DNA of 64,000 bases, from contig OZ038383.1 in assembly GCA_964036045.1 (NCBI GenBank), forward strand, positions 39,124,294 through 39,188,293. The letters run 5' to 3'. Of the stretch, positions 51,865 through 62,349 are shown one piece after another. The position numbers and the translations under genes were made by a program. The notes below the pieces were generated by a model, which saw nothing but the letters and a program-made list of their open reading frames with translations, had not been told where the DNA came from and ran no database searches. The number at the start of each line of letters is the position of its first letter. Positions within the stretch are counted from its first letter, which is position 1. Source of the stretch: Eutreptiella sp. 'Long Island Sound 2002' (lineage: Eukaryota > Euglenozoa > Euglenophyceae > Eutreptiales > Eutreptiaceae).

Positions 51865-53823
51865 CCGGTGGTGGTTTGCACGGACCACCAGTCCTTACAG
51901 AGCTGGCACAAGGAGCATGTCAACACCCCCTCAGGACCAGCGGCTAGAAGGGCCCGATGGCACGAGACGTTCGCCAAGTTCGACCTCAGCGTCCTATACG
52001 TCCCGGGGAAGGACAACACTGTGGCAGATTGCCTCAGTCGATGGGCCTACTCCGCGGGCAAGGCTTGGATGGACATATCCAGCCATGGGGACGCCGAGGA
52101 AACCGAGGAGGCCAAGCGCATCATCGAGATGGAGAAGGCCATGGAGCAAGAGGGGGTCAAGTGCTTTGTGGTGATGGCAAACCGTACGGACCTGGCCACG
52201 TTCCGGGGTGCCCGCGTCCAAGCTCTTCGAGAGGAAACCCTCGAGCAATGGATGGTGGCCCCTCTAGAGCTAGTCAGGTCGGTGCTCACAGAGGACTGGT
52301 CGGATGACTACGCCGCATCCGAGCACTGGAGCAAGTACTCGAATGCCGTGAGCGCCCCGTCGGAGGACGAGTGGCCTGATGGCTTGACCGAGGATGGGGA
52401 CAAACTGTTCCTCAAGGACAAGCTACTGGTCCCTGAGAACCGAGTGGAGGAGCTCATTGACCACTGGCACAACGCCCAGCTCATGCATTCTCGTCGGGAC
52501 AAGATGCAGCAGGACCTGGAGTGGCGCTTCAAGTTCCCACCGGGGTACTACGCCATCCTGGATAGGTACTGCAGCGACTGTGCCGTGTGTCGGGCCAAGA
52601 AGAGCCTCAACCACTCCACAGCGGGCAACCCGGTGTATACGGCTATATCGGAGGCCCCTATGCGGTCCGTGGCCATGGATGTATTCGCCATGCCTGAGGT
52701 CACCGTGGAAGGAGAGACCTACGACTGTGTCATCCTGGCGGTGGATAGGCACATTGGGTATATCGTGGAGGTCCCTGGCAAGAAGTCCAAGAAGAAGGAC
52801 AAGAAGGACAAGCATGGAGTGGGGCTGCAGGCCAAGACAATCGCTAATGCCATGATCAGGCATTGGCTGACGATTTTTGATGTCCCGGCTGTCATCTGCA
52901 GCGATCGGGGCAGTCAGTTTGTGGGGACGTGGTTCAAGACGATGTGCAAGCACATGGGGATTCGGCACGCCAAGCCCGTGGCGTACCACAGCCGGTCGAA
53001 TGGCCGAGCTGAGGTGGCCGGACGGCAGATGTTCAAGAAGTTCCGCCAGCTGCACATCGACGAACCGGGCCGGAATTGGTATAATTTGCTGTGGAGAGTA
53101 CTCCAAGCGTATCACGACCTTCCGGGACCAACTGGACTGTCGCCTCATCGTATCTTGTTCCTACGGGATCGAGTGTCACGCACTCTCCCGTGGTTGAACC
53201 ATGGCAAAGTGGCCCAGGATGCGAACGCTATGATGGCTGAGGCGGACGACACGGCGGCCAAGGTGAGCAAAGCACTTCAGGACGAGCACGACAAGAGGGC
53301 CAAGTACTTCAAGCAGGGAAAGGTCCAGAAGTATGCTCTCCAAGACACCGTGTGGGTGGAGCGGCACCACAAGGATGTCCTGTCCAGGCAGCGGCAGGCA
53401 TCTTGGTATGTGCCGGGGGTAATCGTGCGGAAGGTCGGGCAGGATGTGTATGCGGTTCGTGTGGGGGATAACAAGATCCTGGACCGCGACCATACCCAGC
53501 TTCGTCCCCGAGCACCAGACCCCAGCGGACGTCCCGTCACCTTCGAGTTCACGGCCGGCGATGTGGACTCGGACGACGAGGGTGAGGACGACGACTTCAC
53601 CGCTGAGAAGATCCTGGCGGACAAGCCGGACCCGGGGACGCCTGGGGGGAGGCTTCATAAAGTCCGTTGGAAGGGACTCGCCGCATCCAGGGATTCGTGG
53701 GAGCCTGCGAGCAGTTTCGTGCCGAGGTATACCACGGTCTGGATGGACTATCTGAAGAAAAAGAATATTTCTTTGGATGTCAAGGACGTGTTGGTCCATT
53801 TGGTTGCTGCTGTAGCACCGTAA
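48838..53823 (+). CDS. pol: C2 pol copy 2: complete protease-RT-RNase H-integrase-chromodomain polyprotein
   Basis: 1661 codons without interruption. Protease 'DVLVDTGAQVSLVRRGLF' (residues about 103-120); RT from about 650 ('ERGWIEPSDSEWASP', 'WRLVVDYRGLNEQ') with catalytic 'FVDDIIIGSG' near 782; RNase H from 'FVLRTEASDYAVGAVLEQ' near 943, where the usual TDAS is TEAS in all copies, then 'REKETYAIVCAL' and 'TDHQSLQSW'. The integrase HHCC finger is at about 1208-1250 ('HWHNAQLMH'..'CSDCAVCRAK'); the core is Asp in 'SVAMDVFAMPEV', Asp in 'CSDRGSQFVG' and Glu in 'NGRAEVAGRQ'. The chromodomain is at about 1588-1650 ('HKVRWKGLAASRDSWEP'). It is in frame with the upstream gag UAG, so readthrough or reinitiation would be needed; 48838 is simply the first Met. 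Confidence 0.95.
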   Translation: MPKKAPEEPKPLSFATPNPWSALPREVHVGTGHGKKEGATTESPVDGQDQPKIYTIRDHTLEVLMHPDVLELHAVRVVDTHHGDERQLHLKVRVRCGREEKVVDVLVDTGAQVSLVRRGLFKEELLQPSRRPVRLRVANGEIMGGGTHEATISMEFWEHERLNRPDLAKRSTLSGNFYVADITDWDMIMGYDFMVANAIGALPHRATLVREDDECPTWLSTDYACGSSQWNAEEEDRIVQAVQAVGAKSTGDRGVQLTEYGMASQVYARMIQTLGAEAPETDVFASRDAPLLRKCRRHWHRGDSAWHRHWGLKEWGPMYWHGSLDNTRGTVKKIVPDRAKGILVITGIGSTPCPLEGLKSTLDSITLNEMSFGPEEELFIDAKGVSMPSPGQAWGTKAFLVDGAQAQPTGDAAFIRRVEAVPMKVMFEPKEGTDQPIDGIDVLSHAEIDDVVNYMRMGMHDRVAAKRRRAMVTSPHWWDDKMLVTGKYEKDEFVARVMDHIADQYNGPVGSDPPTWDFPRMGADSNSHQPDAANFRRLSVGRAPRDDEDGISDKQKSESDPEEAYTAVRSVVSIPKQAAEEAQENPKVAELKERLINAYPRLFSGVANKNLPDRGRFGTAKIKLKPNPEIYRHREYQLQGDRAEAMKKLLAEFIERGWIEPSDSEWASPAFIVPKKEKGEWRLVVDYRGLNEQTEHDSYSLPLIDSILQKQQKKRIFTVLDLKHGYHQKPLHPDSRPCTAMSTLLGPMQWKVLPMGAKNGNAAFQRMMEDLLGPVRDCADPFVDDIIIGSGTQKMTEDELIDAHEKDLRRVLSELDKHNMVCKPTKASLFVKEVEFAGHVVGHGQRRPMPGKLASLHHPEKPHTISELRSFMGFCNYYSGYVRMYAEVSGPLHKMLQVGKFDGRKGSKKKLAWTPEAEDAFNRLKERLLGQLGLFLVDPDKGFVLRTEASDYAVGAVLEQVRDDGTHVPVAFWSRILDEGQRRTWTAREKETYAIVCALRKWSGHIGLQPVVVCTDHQSLQSWHKEHVNTPSGPAARRARWHETFAKFDLSVLYVPGKDNTVADCLSRWAYSAGKAWMDISSHGDAEETEEAKRIIEMEKAMEQEGVKCFVVMANRTDLATFRGARVQALREETLEQWMVAPLELVRSVLTEDWSDDYAASEHWSKYSNAVSAPSEDEWPDGLTEDGDKLFLKDKLLVPENRVEELIDHWHNAQLMHSRRDKMQQDLEWRFKFPPGYYAILDRYCSDCAVCRAKKSLNHSTAGNPVYTAISEAPMRSVAMDVFAMPEVTVEGETYDCVILAVDRHIGYIVEVPGKKSKKKDKKDKHGVGLQAKTIANAMIRHWLTIFDVPAVICSDRGSQFVGTWFKTMCKHMGIRHAKPVAYHSRSNGRAEVAGRQMFKKFRQLHIDEPGRNWYNLLWRVLQAYHDLPGPTGLSPHRILFLRDRVSRTLPWLNHGKVAQDANAMMAEADDTAAKVSKALQDEHDKRAKYFKQGKVQKYALQDTVWVERHHKDVLSRQRQASWYVPGVIVRKVGQDVYAVRVGDNKILDRDHTQLRPRAPDPSGRPVTFEFTAGDVDSDDEGEDDDFTAEKILADKPDPGTPGGRLHKVRWKGLAASRDSWEPASSFVPRYTTVWMDYLKKKNISLDVKDVLVHLVAAVAP

Positions 53824-54205
53824 TGGATCCCCCTTGGCATTTTTGTTTGTTTTTTTGCTTGGGTGACGGGTGGGGGCGTTCATCCGGGGATTTTTGGGCC
53901 TTGATTGGCCATATACCCCCTTCACTCCATCTCCACATATATATTTCATTGTGGTATACTTATTTAGGTCAACTGACGACGTTTCTCTATCTTTGATCCC
54001 CTTGGTCCATGTTGTAGATCAAGAGGAGACCGGATATGGCGTAGGGCACCCATTTTCAGTGTCCCCACCCCTCTCTTGGGGCATGGGGGACGCCTACGAC
54101 GTGTGTGCGGCCTCCATGTGTCCTTGGGACATGGAGGGGGGGTTTGGAGCCCATTGGGGTCCTCCCGTCCTCTCTTCAATGACTTCCGAGCGGTAACAAC
54201 GCTCT
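53824..54205 (+). other. C2 3' untranslated region
   Basis: Non-coding, T-rich at first, between the pol stop and the polypurine tract; homologous to 32932-33312 of C1. Confidence 0.7.
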
Positions 54206-54216
54206 GAGAAGGGGGG
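54206..54216 (+). promoter_or_regulatory. C2 polypurine tract
   Basis: GAGAAGGGGGG directly before the TG of the 3' LTR. Confidence 0.9.
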
Positions 54217-56573
54217 TGAAGCCGGTTCGGACCCCCGTGGCCATCTTGGGGTCACTTGGGGTGTGTATCTATGTGCCGGCAAGCCGCCATTGGCTGATAT
54301 CATACTCTGCCATCCACCTGACCTAACCCGATGTGATAGTGTGATAGGTTTGGCCATTCCGGCTATGAGCGGCCATATTCAGTTCCGAGGCGCCGCCAGC
54401 TGAGATTTATATATCAGAATATCAGGAATCAACAGGGTTTTTTTATCATAATGTTTCCGTAATTTTTCCGCCTTCCGTTCTCATGGTCAATGTATCGGCG
54501 ACTGTCAGTTGGCTCGCGATTTTGCGGTAACCGATTGGTTAACTGTTATTTCCAGATATTTTGGCGGAAACCCCGATGAAGGGTCAGATTTCATCAGTAA
54601 AGGGTTCGTTGCTTCCGCAATTTTCTAAATATGCACTCGAAATTTTAATCTGAATTTTTCGCGATGTCGAAATCGGATCTTCGACTTCAACATCGCCGCA
54701 CTTGATTTGGTCTTCTTCGAGTGGTCATACTCTTTTCCCTATGCCCGAATCAGGTTTCCCTTGTACTTGCCACCCATTTGACTTGGAGATATAAGGGAAA
54801 CAAAAGTGAATCGTGGGACCACTTTGAAGGGCCATATCTACGCGCGAGTGTGAGGGAAGAGAATAAGGAAGGTTGCGTTGCAAGCGCCTTAGTCTCAACT
54901 TATCTTTAGTAGGATCCAACACCTTAAGTCGGCACACACACTCGTTGTATCATAGAATCATGGTCAACGTGGTAGAAACTTGTTTCTAACTTGTTGACCA
55001 TGTGTCCGGACTTCATATTATGACTTTCGAGTGTAGCGCATGAGTCTTGCGGTTGCATAGCATCTTTCCTTAGGTTCTCACGTCCATTTAACTCAAAGTT
55101 ATGACCATGGAGGGGCATGGCATACCATGGTGGGAGCCTATTTTAAGGGCTATGTGTGATATTGGTAGTATATGTCTTGATATGCTCACGCGCATGTTAT
55201 ATGTCTTCGTGTGGCCGAGGAGATGGGGATCCATACGTGACAAGGGCTTTGCCCATGTCCCAATTGTGGAATTCAAAGCGCTGGACTAAGTCTACCGCGT
55301 ATGTATTGCTCATGGTATGCTTGGCAATGAGATCCATGAGTGCACTCCCATTTTCATGGGTCATGTAGATATGAGTGGCGAAGGTATCTCCATGCGCCCG
55401 ATTTGGGATCCAAGTGGGGGAATTGTTCGCGAATGGTTCCAATCATTTGTGTATTGAACCATGAGCGGATATCATGGGTGAGCATAGAGATATACTATCA
55501 TGACAACTTTGTATTTGGACATATTTTCATGTTTTTGACCTCAATTTTTGCTCATTTGTGCATTTTGTGTACTTACCTGGTCGGCAAACAGCAAGAGTTC
55601 TATGGAGAGTCGAACCATGGTATGTTGTTCATATGTTGGCATATGCTTTGGAGTTGAACACCACCATATGCCGGATCGCGTACTCTATTTGGCTTGGCGC
55701 ACGAAGGATTACAAGAATTGGTCTCAAGATCATGGGCTGACTTGGGCAGTGTGTGGCGCCCATATCCGAAGGGGTTTCGAGGGTAAAGTGGGGATGTACA
55801 TGGGCATCGACCTTTGGTCTCCATCCTCCATAAAAACTAGACTTCGATTCCATGCACACTTTGAGCCTTCGGATAAGTGGTAACTTCAATTTTGAGCATA
55901 TATTTGATATATGGCTAATATGGTGTGAATTGGCAGTTTTTGGCATGTTATGAGTTCAAACTCATGGGGCATATCTCTAAGGCCATTCGACGCCAAGTCC
56001 AACCAAGTATATGTCAGGGTAGGGCATGGTCCTGAGTGCCACTCTAGGCCATGACACGCCACCTCCCCTATTGGGCTAGGATTGAGAGGCTTGGGAGTGA
56101 ACACATTTTTGGGGCTTGTGTAGTGACTTTTGACACATGGCATTCAGCCATCTCATTTGACCTGGTTCAGGGCAATATGTTGGTGAGTCAAGGGAAGGTC
56201 TTGAGTCCAGGGAATGAGAGGTTTATGGCTGTGAATGTGCATGTTTACCTCCTTCCCCAACTTTGCTTTATTTGTGTTCATATGCCAATTTCAGGGCTTT
56301 CCTCTTTGGTGCAATTCTTGTACATGCCCGCCACCGTGGGACGACCGGTGTGCTGAACGGAAGCCCGCAGTGTGGATTGGATTGTGGATTGGGTTATCGC
56401 TGCATTTGGGGGATCTGGTTGCTGTTCAGGGTTGAAGGAGGATTGTATTTTCTATATTTTTGGATTCTGGACCCTGGAGTTTGAGAAATGCAAGCATTGA
56501 TCCGGAGCAAATCAGCAGGGATTACAGGCGGAAGGGGCACAGCAGGGGCCGGTCCTGGTGGGGACCTTCTTTA
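54217..56573 (+). repeat. C2 3' LTR (2357 bp)
   Basis: Same length and ends as the 5' LTR (TGAAGCC...CTTCTTTA), followed by ATAC (56574-56577) and then the interrupted C1 gag gene. Confidence 0.95.
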
Positions 56574-58814
56574 ATACCTCCACGTAGACGGCGTTGTTCA
56601 ACCCCAACATTCGGCTGGGCTCGCCGAGGTTTCGCCCGAAGAACTCCGTTATTCCTGCGTGGGTGTCCTCCGATGCTATGATCCGTACGGCCACGCGCTT
56701 CTTTGCTCTCTTCTTCTCCTCATCCTCCACTCTTCTCTTCCAGTTCCCGGGGAGGACGTCCTTCAGCAGGTGTCGGATCTCGCTGGCCTCATTCCAGGCC
56801 TCCACCAGCTTGAGGCTTCTTCGGTACTTTCGGATGTAACGATTCCATTCCCGGACCCTCAGCTCCCCGCGCTCCAGCGGCAGCGGAATGGACCACAAAT
56901 CCTCCAACTTCTGGTTGGGGGCGTCCACTCACTCCTTGTCTTCCAGCCACTGAAGGCAGGCCTGCTCTGTCTGGATCACTCCCTCGCGGATCTGATCCCT
57001 GAGCTCCTCTTTCAGGACCTGCGCCAGCCTGTGTGGGAATGTCCGACATACCCACTTGTCCCTTGGCGCTCCCTTCATCTCGCCGACAACCTCCTCGGCG
57101 AAGTCCTCCCAATCCAGGATGAAGTCAACCAATTTGGAGGGGTTGGCATCGTAATAGGGGATTTTAATCCCCCTGATGTCGTCAATCCTGATGGCTTCTC
57201 CGACGTCCGCAGCCACCACTCCACCGAGACGAATACCACCTGTGGCCGGGGGGTCTCCTCGTACATCCCTCTCCTCCATGGAGTGCGGTCCAGTTGGGCC
57301 TGAACCCATGGGGTTTGAAATGCGGGAAGGACTTGCTCCACCGGCTGTCCATATCCCCGTAGTGGGGTCCTTCACCCACAGGTTTCCGCCTGGATGGCCT
57401 CGACCATGTCCGTCGGCGCTTCCCATGATTCGCCCCTGCATGGTCTGGCTCTGGATCTCCTCTTCCGCATAGACTGCATGGGCAGTCGTAGTGGTCGGTG
57501 GATCCTGGGCGGCATGGGACATCTGAACCGTCAGGCTCCTCAGGTCTGTGGTTGCACGCCCTTCCCGCATGGACCCAGCCGGTGCCGTTTGCTCCCCACC
57601 ATTGTGAATTCGCTGAATATGGGAACAAACGGCAGCGCACCCGGGTCAACACGCGGAGGCGCGTAAGGTGCCTCTGCAGGGCCCCCCATGGGTTTCTCCA
57701 TGGCGCTCCTGAGGGTCTTAACCCGCTCCACCAGCTCTGCCGCTGCCGGCTTTGCCGGGAGCTCCGGACCGGAGGCGAGGGGTTGTGACTCCTCTAGCCT
57801 TTTCAGGCGTCCCGGCATGTCCTCCACTAGGTGGAGGAGGCTGTCCACCACTCGCTGCTGCTTCTGCAGGGCCAGCTCCAGCTTCTCCCGGTACCGGTCC
57901 TGTTCTGCTCGCAGCTCCGCCATGTCTCTCTCCTCTGCTGACTGGTCATCCAGGATCCCCGCGATGTCCTCCTCTAGACCATCCTTCGCGTTGTCCAGGC
58001 AGTCGAGGTGCTGCACGATGGCGCCCATTCCCATCTTTGGGTACTTGCCGATGAGGAAGGATACGTGCTCGCAGTGGCACTCGACGTGCTTTCCACCTGA
58101 TCCGGCGCATCCCACGGTTCCCGGCGCCTCCAACTCCTCCGCCATGTGTGTGTCGCCCATGCTATCCCGCGTAGGCTCTGTGTGCCGGGCCACAGGCGCC
58201 GTTCTGGCTCTGGCAGGCCTCTCCAACGCCTCGGTGTCATGCTCCAGGCTGGGTTCTGGGGCCATGTTTGCCCTTGTGGGCGGTCTGGCCATCTCCTCCG
58301 ACTCCGAAGGGTAAGCTGTCCGATAGCCCTCGGAGTGCCCCTCGGAATCTGCAGCTGACCACAGCCTGACCGGGCTGGGATCCGTCTCCATCGCCCTGGC
58401 TTCCGCCGCGGGTTTTGGGGACCCGCGCTTCCGGTAACGCCGAGCTCTGCCGTTGCTGCCAGTCTCCTCCAACTTCTCCGCAGCAGAGCAAAGATTGCAA
58501 GCCTTGCGGCATTGCCTTTCACACATGGAGGCCAGGTCCTCCATGTCTAGCCCATGTCCTGCAAGGGCTCTCCGTTCTGAGCATCTTCGCTCTTCTCGGG
58601 CTTCCCAGTACGGCATCGACTCGACGGACTCCACGATCTGCACCCGGGGCGTCCTTGGGCAGGGCTCATGAGGGCCCAAGTCCCCGGTGCGGCGGTAGGG
58701 GGCAGGTACTCCTCTGCTACCATAAAGAAGGTCCCTACCAGGACCGGCCCCTGCTGTACCCCTTCCACCATTACCCGTCACTCCTAGGGTCTTGCTCCTC
58801 ACCAGGGTCTGCAT
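56574..58814 (-). pseudogene. gag: C1 gag, N-terminal and capsid part
   Basis: Starts at ATG 58814 inside the 5' LTR, 92 nt before its end, and reads through the primer site like C2. The first frame runs to 57540. A frameshift near 57565 and a TGA at 56929-56931 break it. The capsid core 'IPYYDANPSKLVDFILDWED' and 'FPHRLAQVLKEELRDQI' is present. Reading ends at 'NNAVYVEV', where C2 is inserted; the rest is at 38374-39168. Confidence 0.85.
58705..58722 (-). promoter_or_regulatory. C1 primer-binding site
   Basis: TGGTAGCAGAGGAGTACC on the minus strand, adjacent to the 5' LTR end; two differences from the C2 site. Confidence 0.75.
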
Positions 58815-61045
58815 GCTCTTGCCCTATCCTGCACAATTTCCCCGAAAAAATGGAAAAATAGGCTCCTTCACACGAGACCCTTACAATACCCAACTCCCAA
58901 GTACAATCCAAATCCAATCAATCCACACTGGGGGCTTCCGTTCAACACGCCGGTTGTCTCACGGTGCACACGGAGACACGGCGGTGGGCATGTACAAGAA
59001 TTGCACCAAAGAGGAAGCCCTGAAATTGGCATATGAACACAAATAAAGCAAAGTTGGGGAAAGATGGAAACATACACAATCACAGCCATAGACCCCTCAT
59101 TCCCTGGACTCAGGACCTTCCCTTGACTCGCCAACATGATGCTCTGAACCAAGTCAAATAAGATGGCTAAATGCCATGTGTCAACAGTCACTACACAAAC
59201 CCCAAATATGTGTTCCCTCCCAAGCCTCTAAATCCTAGCCCAAAAGGGGAGGTAGCGTGTCATGGCCTACAGTGGCACTCAGGGCCAAGCCCTACCCTGA
59301 CATACCCTTGGTTGGACTTGGAGCCGATTGGGCTTCGAGAACTGCCCCATGAAGATGACCTCACAACATAGCAAAATCAGGCGAATCACACCATTATGCC
59401 CAAAAATCAATTATATACTCGAAAATGCATACGGCAAATATTCAAATGCTCCATGCATGTGTCAAACCGGAGAGTAGTAGACAAGGCTGATATAGACCAG
59501 AAGTCCATGACCAAGAATATTCTATCATTGGCTCCGAAACCCCTCCAGTTATGTACATGACATGCTTCACAAGTCAACTCATGAATTTGAGACCTATTTT
59601 TGTGAGGCCTTGTGTGCCACGCCAAAGTGACCACGTGATCCGGTATATGGTGAGGGGCAACACCGAAGCATATGCCAACATATAAGTAACATACCATAGT
59701 TCACAGATCTCTAGGCACTTTACTGTTAGCTGACCAGTTGAGCACATAAAATGCAAAAATGAGCATAAAATCAGGTCAAAAACATGCAAATAATGCCAAC
59801 CTCAAGATAATTACAATAGTATATAACTTCGCTCACCCATGGTATCAACATATGATTCAAAACACAATTGCTTGGGACCATTTGCAAACAATCCCCCCAC
59901 TTGGATCCCCACATGGACGCATAGAGACACCTTCGAACCTCCTCCCAACACGCACCATGAAGATGGGAAAATTGATAGTGGCGCGTGTGGGTCGCTCCGT
60001 AAGCTCTCCCACATGCACTATATGAGCGGTAGACTTAGTCTAGCGCTATGGAGCTCACCATTGGGAGGTGGGCGAGGCCCTTGCCACGTATGACTCCATA
60101 TATCTTCCTGCAAACGGAGATATATAACATGGGCGTGAGCATATTAAAGCACATACCATGCATATAACACATACCCTCAAAAAGTGGCTCCCACCATGAT
60201 ATGCCATGCCCCTCCATGGACATAACTTCACGTTAAAAATACGTAGGAACCCAAAGAAAGTTTCTATGCAACACCAACACTCATGCAGTACACTCGAAAG
60301 TCGCATTAAAATATTCGGTTGCACGGTCCAAGAGTTATATATCACTTTCTACCCTCTTGACCATTATCCCTTGCTACACGGGGCATGCGTACACATCAAG
60401 GGCGTATGATGCTTCCCTAATTAAGTTGAGACCAAGGCGGTTCCAACCCAATTCTCGAAATTGGTATTCCTCGCCGTGAGCCGGAGATATGATCTTTCAA
60501 AGTGGCCTCACGAATCAATTTTGTTTCTCCTTTATCTCCAAGAAAAACCAAGGGGATAACCAAAGAAAGGTTGATTCGTGATCGGGGAAAAATGTAGGAT
60601 CACTCGAGATTCATCATATCAAGTGCGGCGATGTCGAGGTCGAAAATCCGATTCTGAAAGTCTGAAAAAATCAGATTAATTTTGCCAGTGTATAACATGA
60701 AAATTGCGGAAGCAACGAACCCTTTACTGATGAAATCTGACCCTTCATCGGCGTTTCCGCCAAAATATCTGTAAATAACAGTTAACCAATCGGTTACCGC
60801 AAAATCGCGAGCCAACTGACAGTCGCCGATACATTGACAATCAGAACGGAAGGCTGAAAAATTACGGAAACATTATGATAAAAAAACCATGTTGATCTCA
60901 GCTGGCGGCGCCTCGGTATTGAATATGGCCGCTCATAGCTGGAATGGCCAAACCTATCTCACTATCAGCCAATGGCGGCTTGCCGGCACATAGATACACA
61001 CCCCAAGTGACCCAAAGATGGCCACGGGGGTCCGAACCGGCTTCA
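58723..61045 (-). repeat. C1 5' LTR (2323 bp)
   Basis: Same orientation and family as 30739-32920; followed on the right by the AAGC target (61046-61049) and the element B pol sequence. Confidence 0.92.
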
Positions 61046-62349
61046 AAGCCAGTGATGGCAATGGTGACGGGCTTGACCACGTTTGACGCAAACTGCCGAA
61101 TCGATTACACAAGTGGGCGGACCCCTACGACCGGGAGAAAGCGGAGTATGGAGACCTACCTCCGTATCGACCTGGAAGCGATCATCGAATACGCCTCGAT
61201 TCGGAAGACAATCCACCGTGGGTACACCCTTACAAAACGGATCCGAGCAAACTAGATGAACTTCGTCGACAATTGGACAAGTTACATCGATCTGATCGGA
61301 TCAGACCATCCTCGAGTCCATACGGAGCGGGTTGCCTACTGGTGAAGAAAGCGAATGGTAAATGGCGCATGTGCGTCGACTACCGAGCGTTCAATACGCG
61401 AACTGTATGAGATCGGTATCCCTTGCCATCGATCTAATCCATCTTGAGTACACTGGGGGGTTCGACCGTATTCTCAAAGATCGACCTTGTTAGTGGGTTC
61501 CACCAGATCCGAATCCAAGACGAAGATATCGAGAAAACCGTCTTCAACACACAGGTTGGCGCCTTTGGGTGGATTGTTATGCCCTTTGGCCTCTGTAATG
61601 CTCCATCAACGTTCCAACGCGTCGTGAATGATGTCCTTCGAGACCACCTGGGGATCTTTGTATGGGTGTACATCGACGACATACTCGTCTTCTCGAAGGA
61701 TGCGGATGAACACCAACGACAGCTCGGTTTGGTACATGAACTACTCCGTAAACACCAGCTCTTTCCCTTCATGGATAAATCCACATTCTTCCAGAGTCGA
61801 GTACCCTTCTGTGGATACATCATCGACAAAGATGGAGTACACATGGACCCCGAAAAGATCAAGGTCATTCGAGGTTGGCCTCCGCCAACTACAATTCATG
61901 AAGTTCGACAATTCATTGGATTGTGTGGATTTTACCAGCAGTTTGTCGAAGGGGTTCAAGCTGTCGCAGCTCCTCTGACCGCGATGTTTAAGGCAGACTT
62001 CGAGTGAGAATGGACAGCCGTCCATCAGGCTTCCTTCGACAAGCTGAAGCAGGCAATGATCAATGCGACACATCTCAGTACTATCCACCCTCGACAGCCG
62101 TATCACCTGTACACAGACGCTTCGAAAGACTGCGTGGGTGCTACGCTGGCGCAACGATGTGCGCATGGAAAGTACAAGGGACATCTTCAACCTATTGCCT
62201 TCATGTCGCGGAAAATGCAACCTGCCGAAACTCGATACCCGATTGGAGAACAGGAGTTGTTGGCCACCGTATTAGCCTTGAAACAATGGTTTCACCTACT
62301 TCGAGGACCGCAGCAGGTGCACGTGTACACTGACCAAGAAAGTCTTTGA
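61046..62349 (+). pseudogene. pol: Element B RT and RNase H
   Basis: Resumes after C1 in the frame of 61084. It contains 'YGDLPPYRP' and 'SPYGAGCLLVKKANGKWRMC', 'VDYRAFNTRTV', 'FHQIRIQDEDIEKTVF', 'MPFGLCNAPSTFQRVVND' and the catalytic 'WVYIDDILVFSKD' near 61670. RNase H begins 'HLYTDASKDCVGATLAQ' near 62104 and has 'GEQELLATVLALKQW' and 'YTDQESL'. Stops: TGA 61084, TGA 61408, TAA 61435, TGA 62005, TGA 62347. Several of the TGA codons could be former CGA (Arg), consistent with C-to-T decay. Confidence 0.92.

Larger units (their letters stand above)
39173..56573 (+). mobile_element. C2: plus-strand chromovirus with internal 4.2 kb tandem duplication
   Basis: Two LTRs of exactly 2357 bp, 4-bp TSD ATAC, primer site, polypurine tract and chromodomain pol. 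It sits head-to-head inside C1, its own relative. Without the 4209-bp duplication it would be 13.2 kb. The LTRs differ by roughly 2-3% in the parts I compared. Pol copy 2 is intact, but gag has stops shared by both copies of the duplicated part, so the copy is probably not autonomous. Confidence 0.95.
30739..61045 (-). mobile_element. C1: minus-strand chromovirus inside element B, itself split by C2
   Basis: LTRs in the same orientation at 30739-32920 (3' LTR) and 58723-61045 (5' LTR), a 4-bp TSD, a primer site next to the 5' LTR and a polypurine tract next to the 3' LTR define the element. Gag runs from 58814 down to 56574, is interrupted by C2, and resumes at 39168. Pol runs from 38292 down to 33313. 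One gag frameshift, several nonsense codons and two pol nonsense codons make it defective. Without C2 it would be about 12.9 kb. Confidence 0.92.

Noticed and set aside
54094-54357. Open frames shared among LTR copies (for example near 54094-54357 and 32819-33172)
   Set aside because: They lie within LTRs or the adjacent 3' UTR and polypurine region, differ in frame between copies and have no domain.
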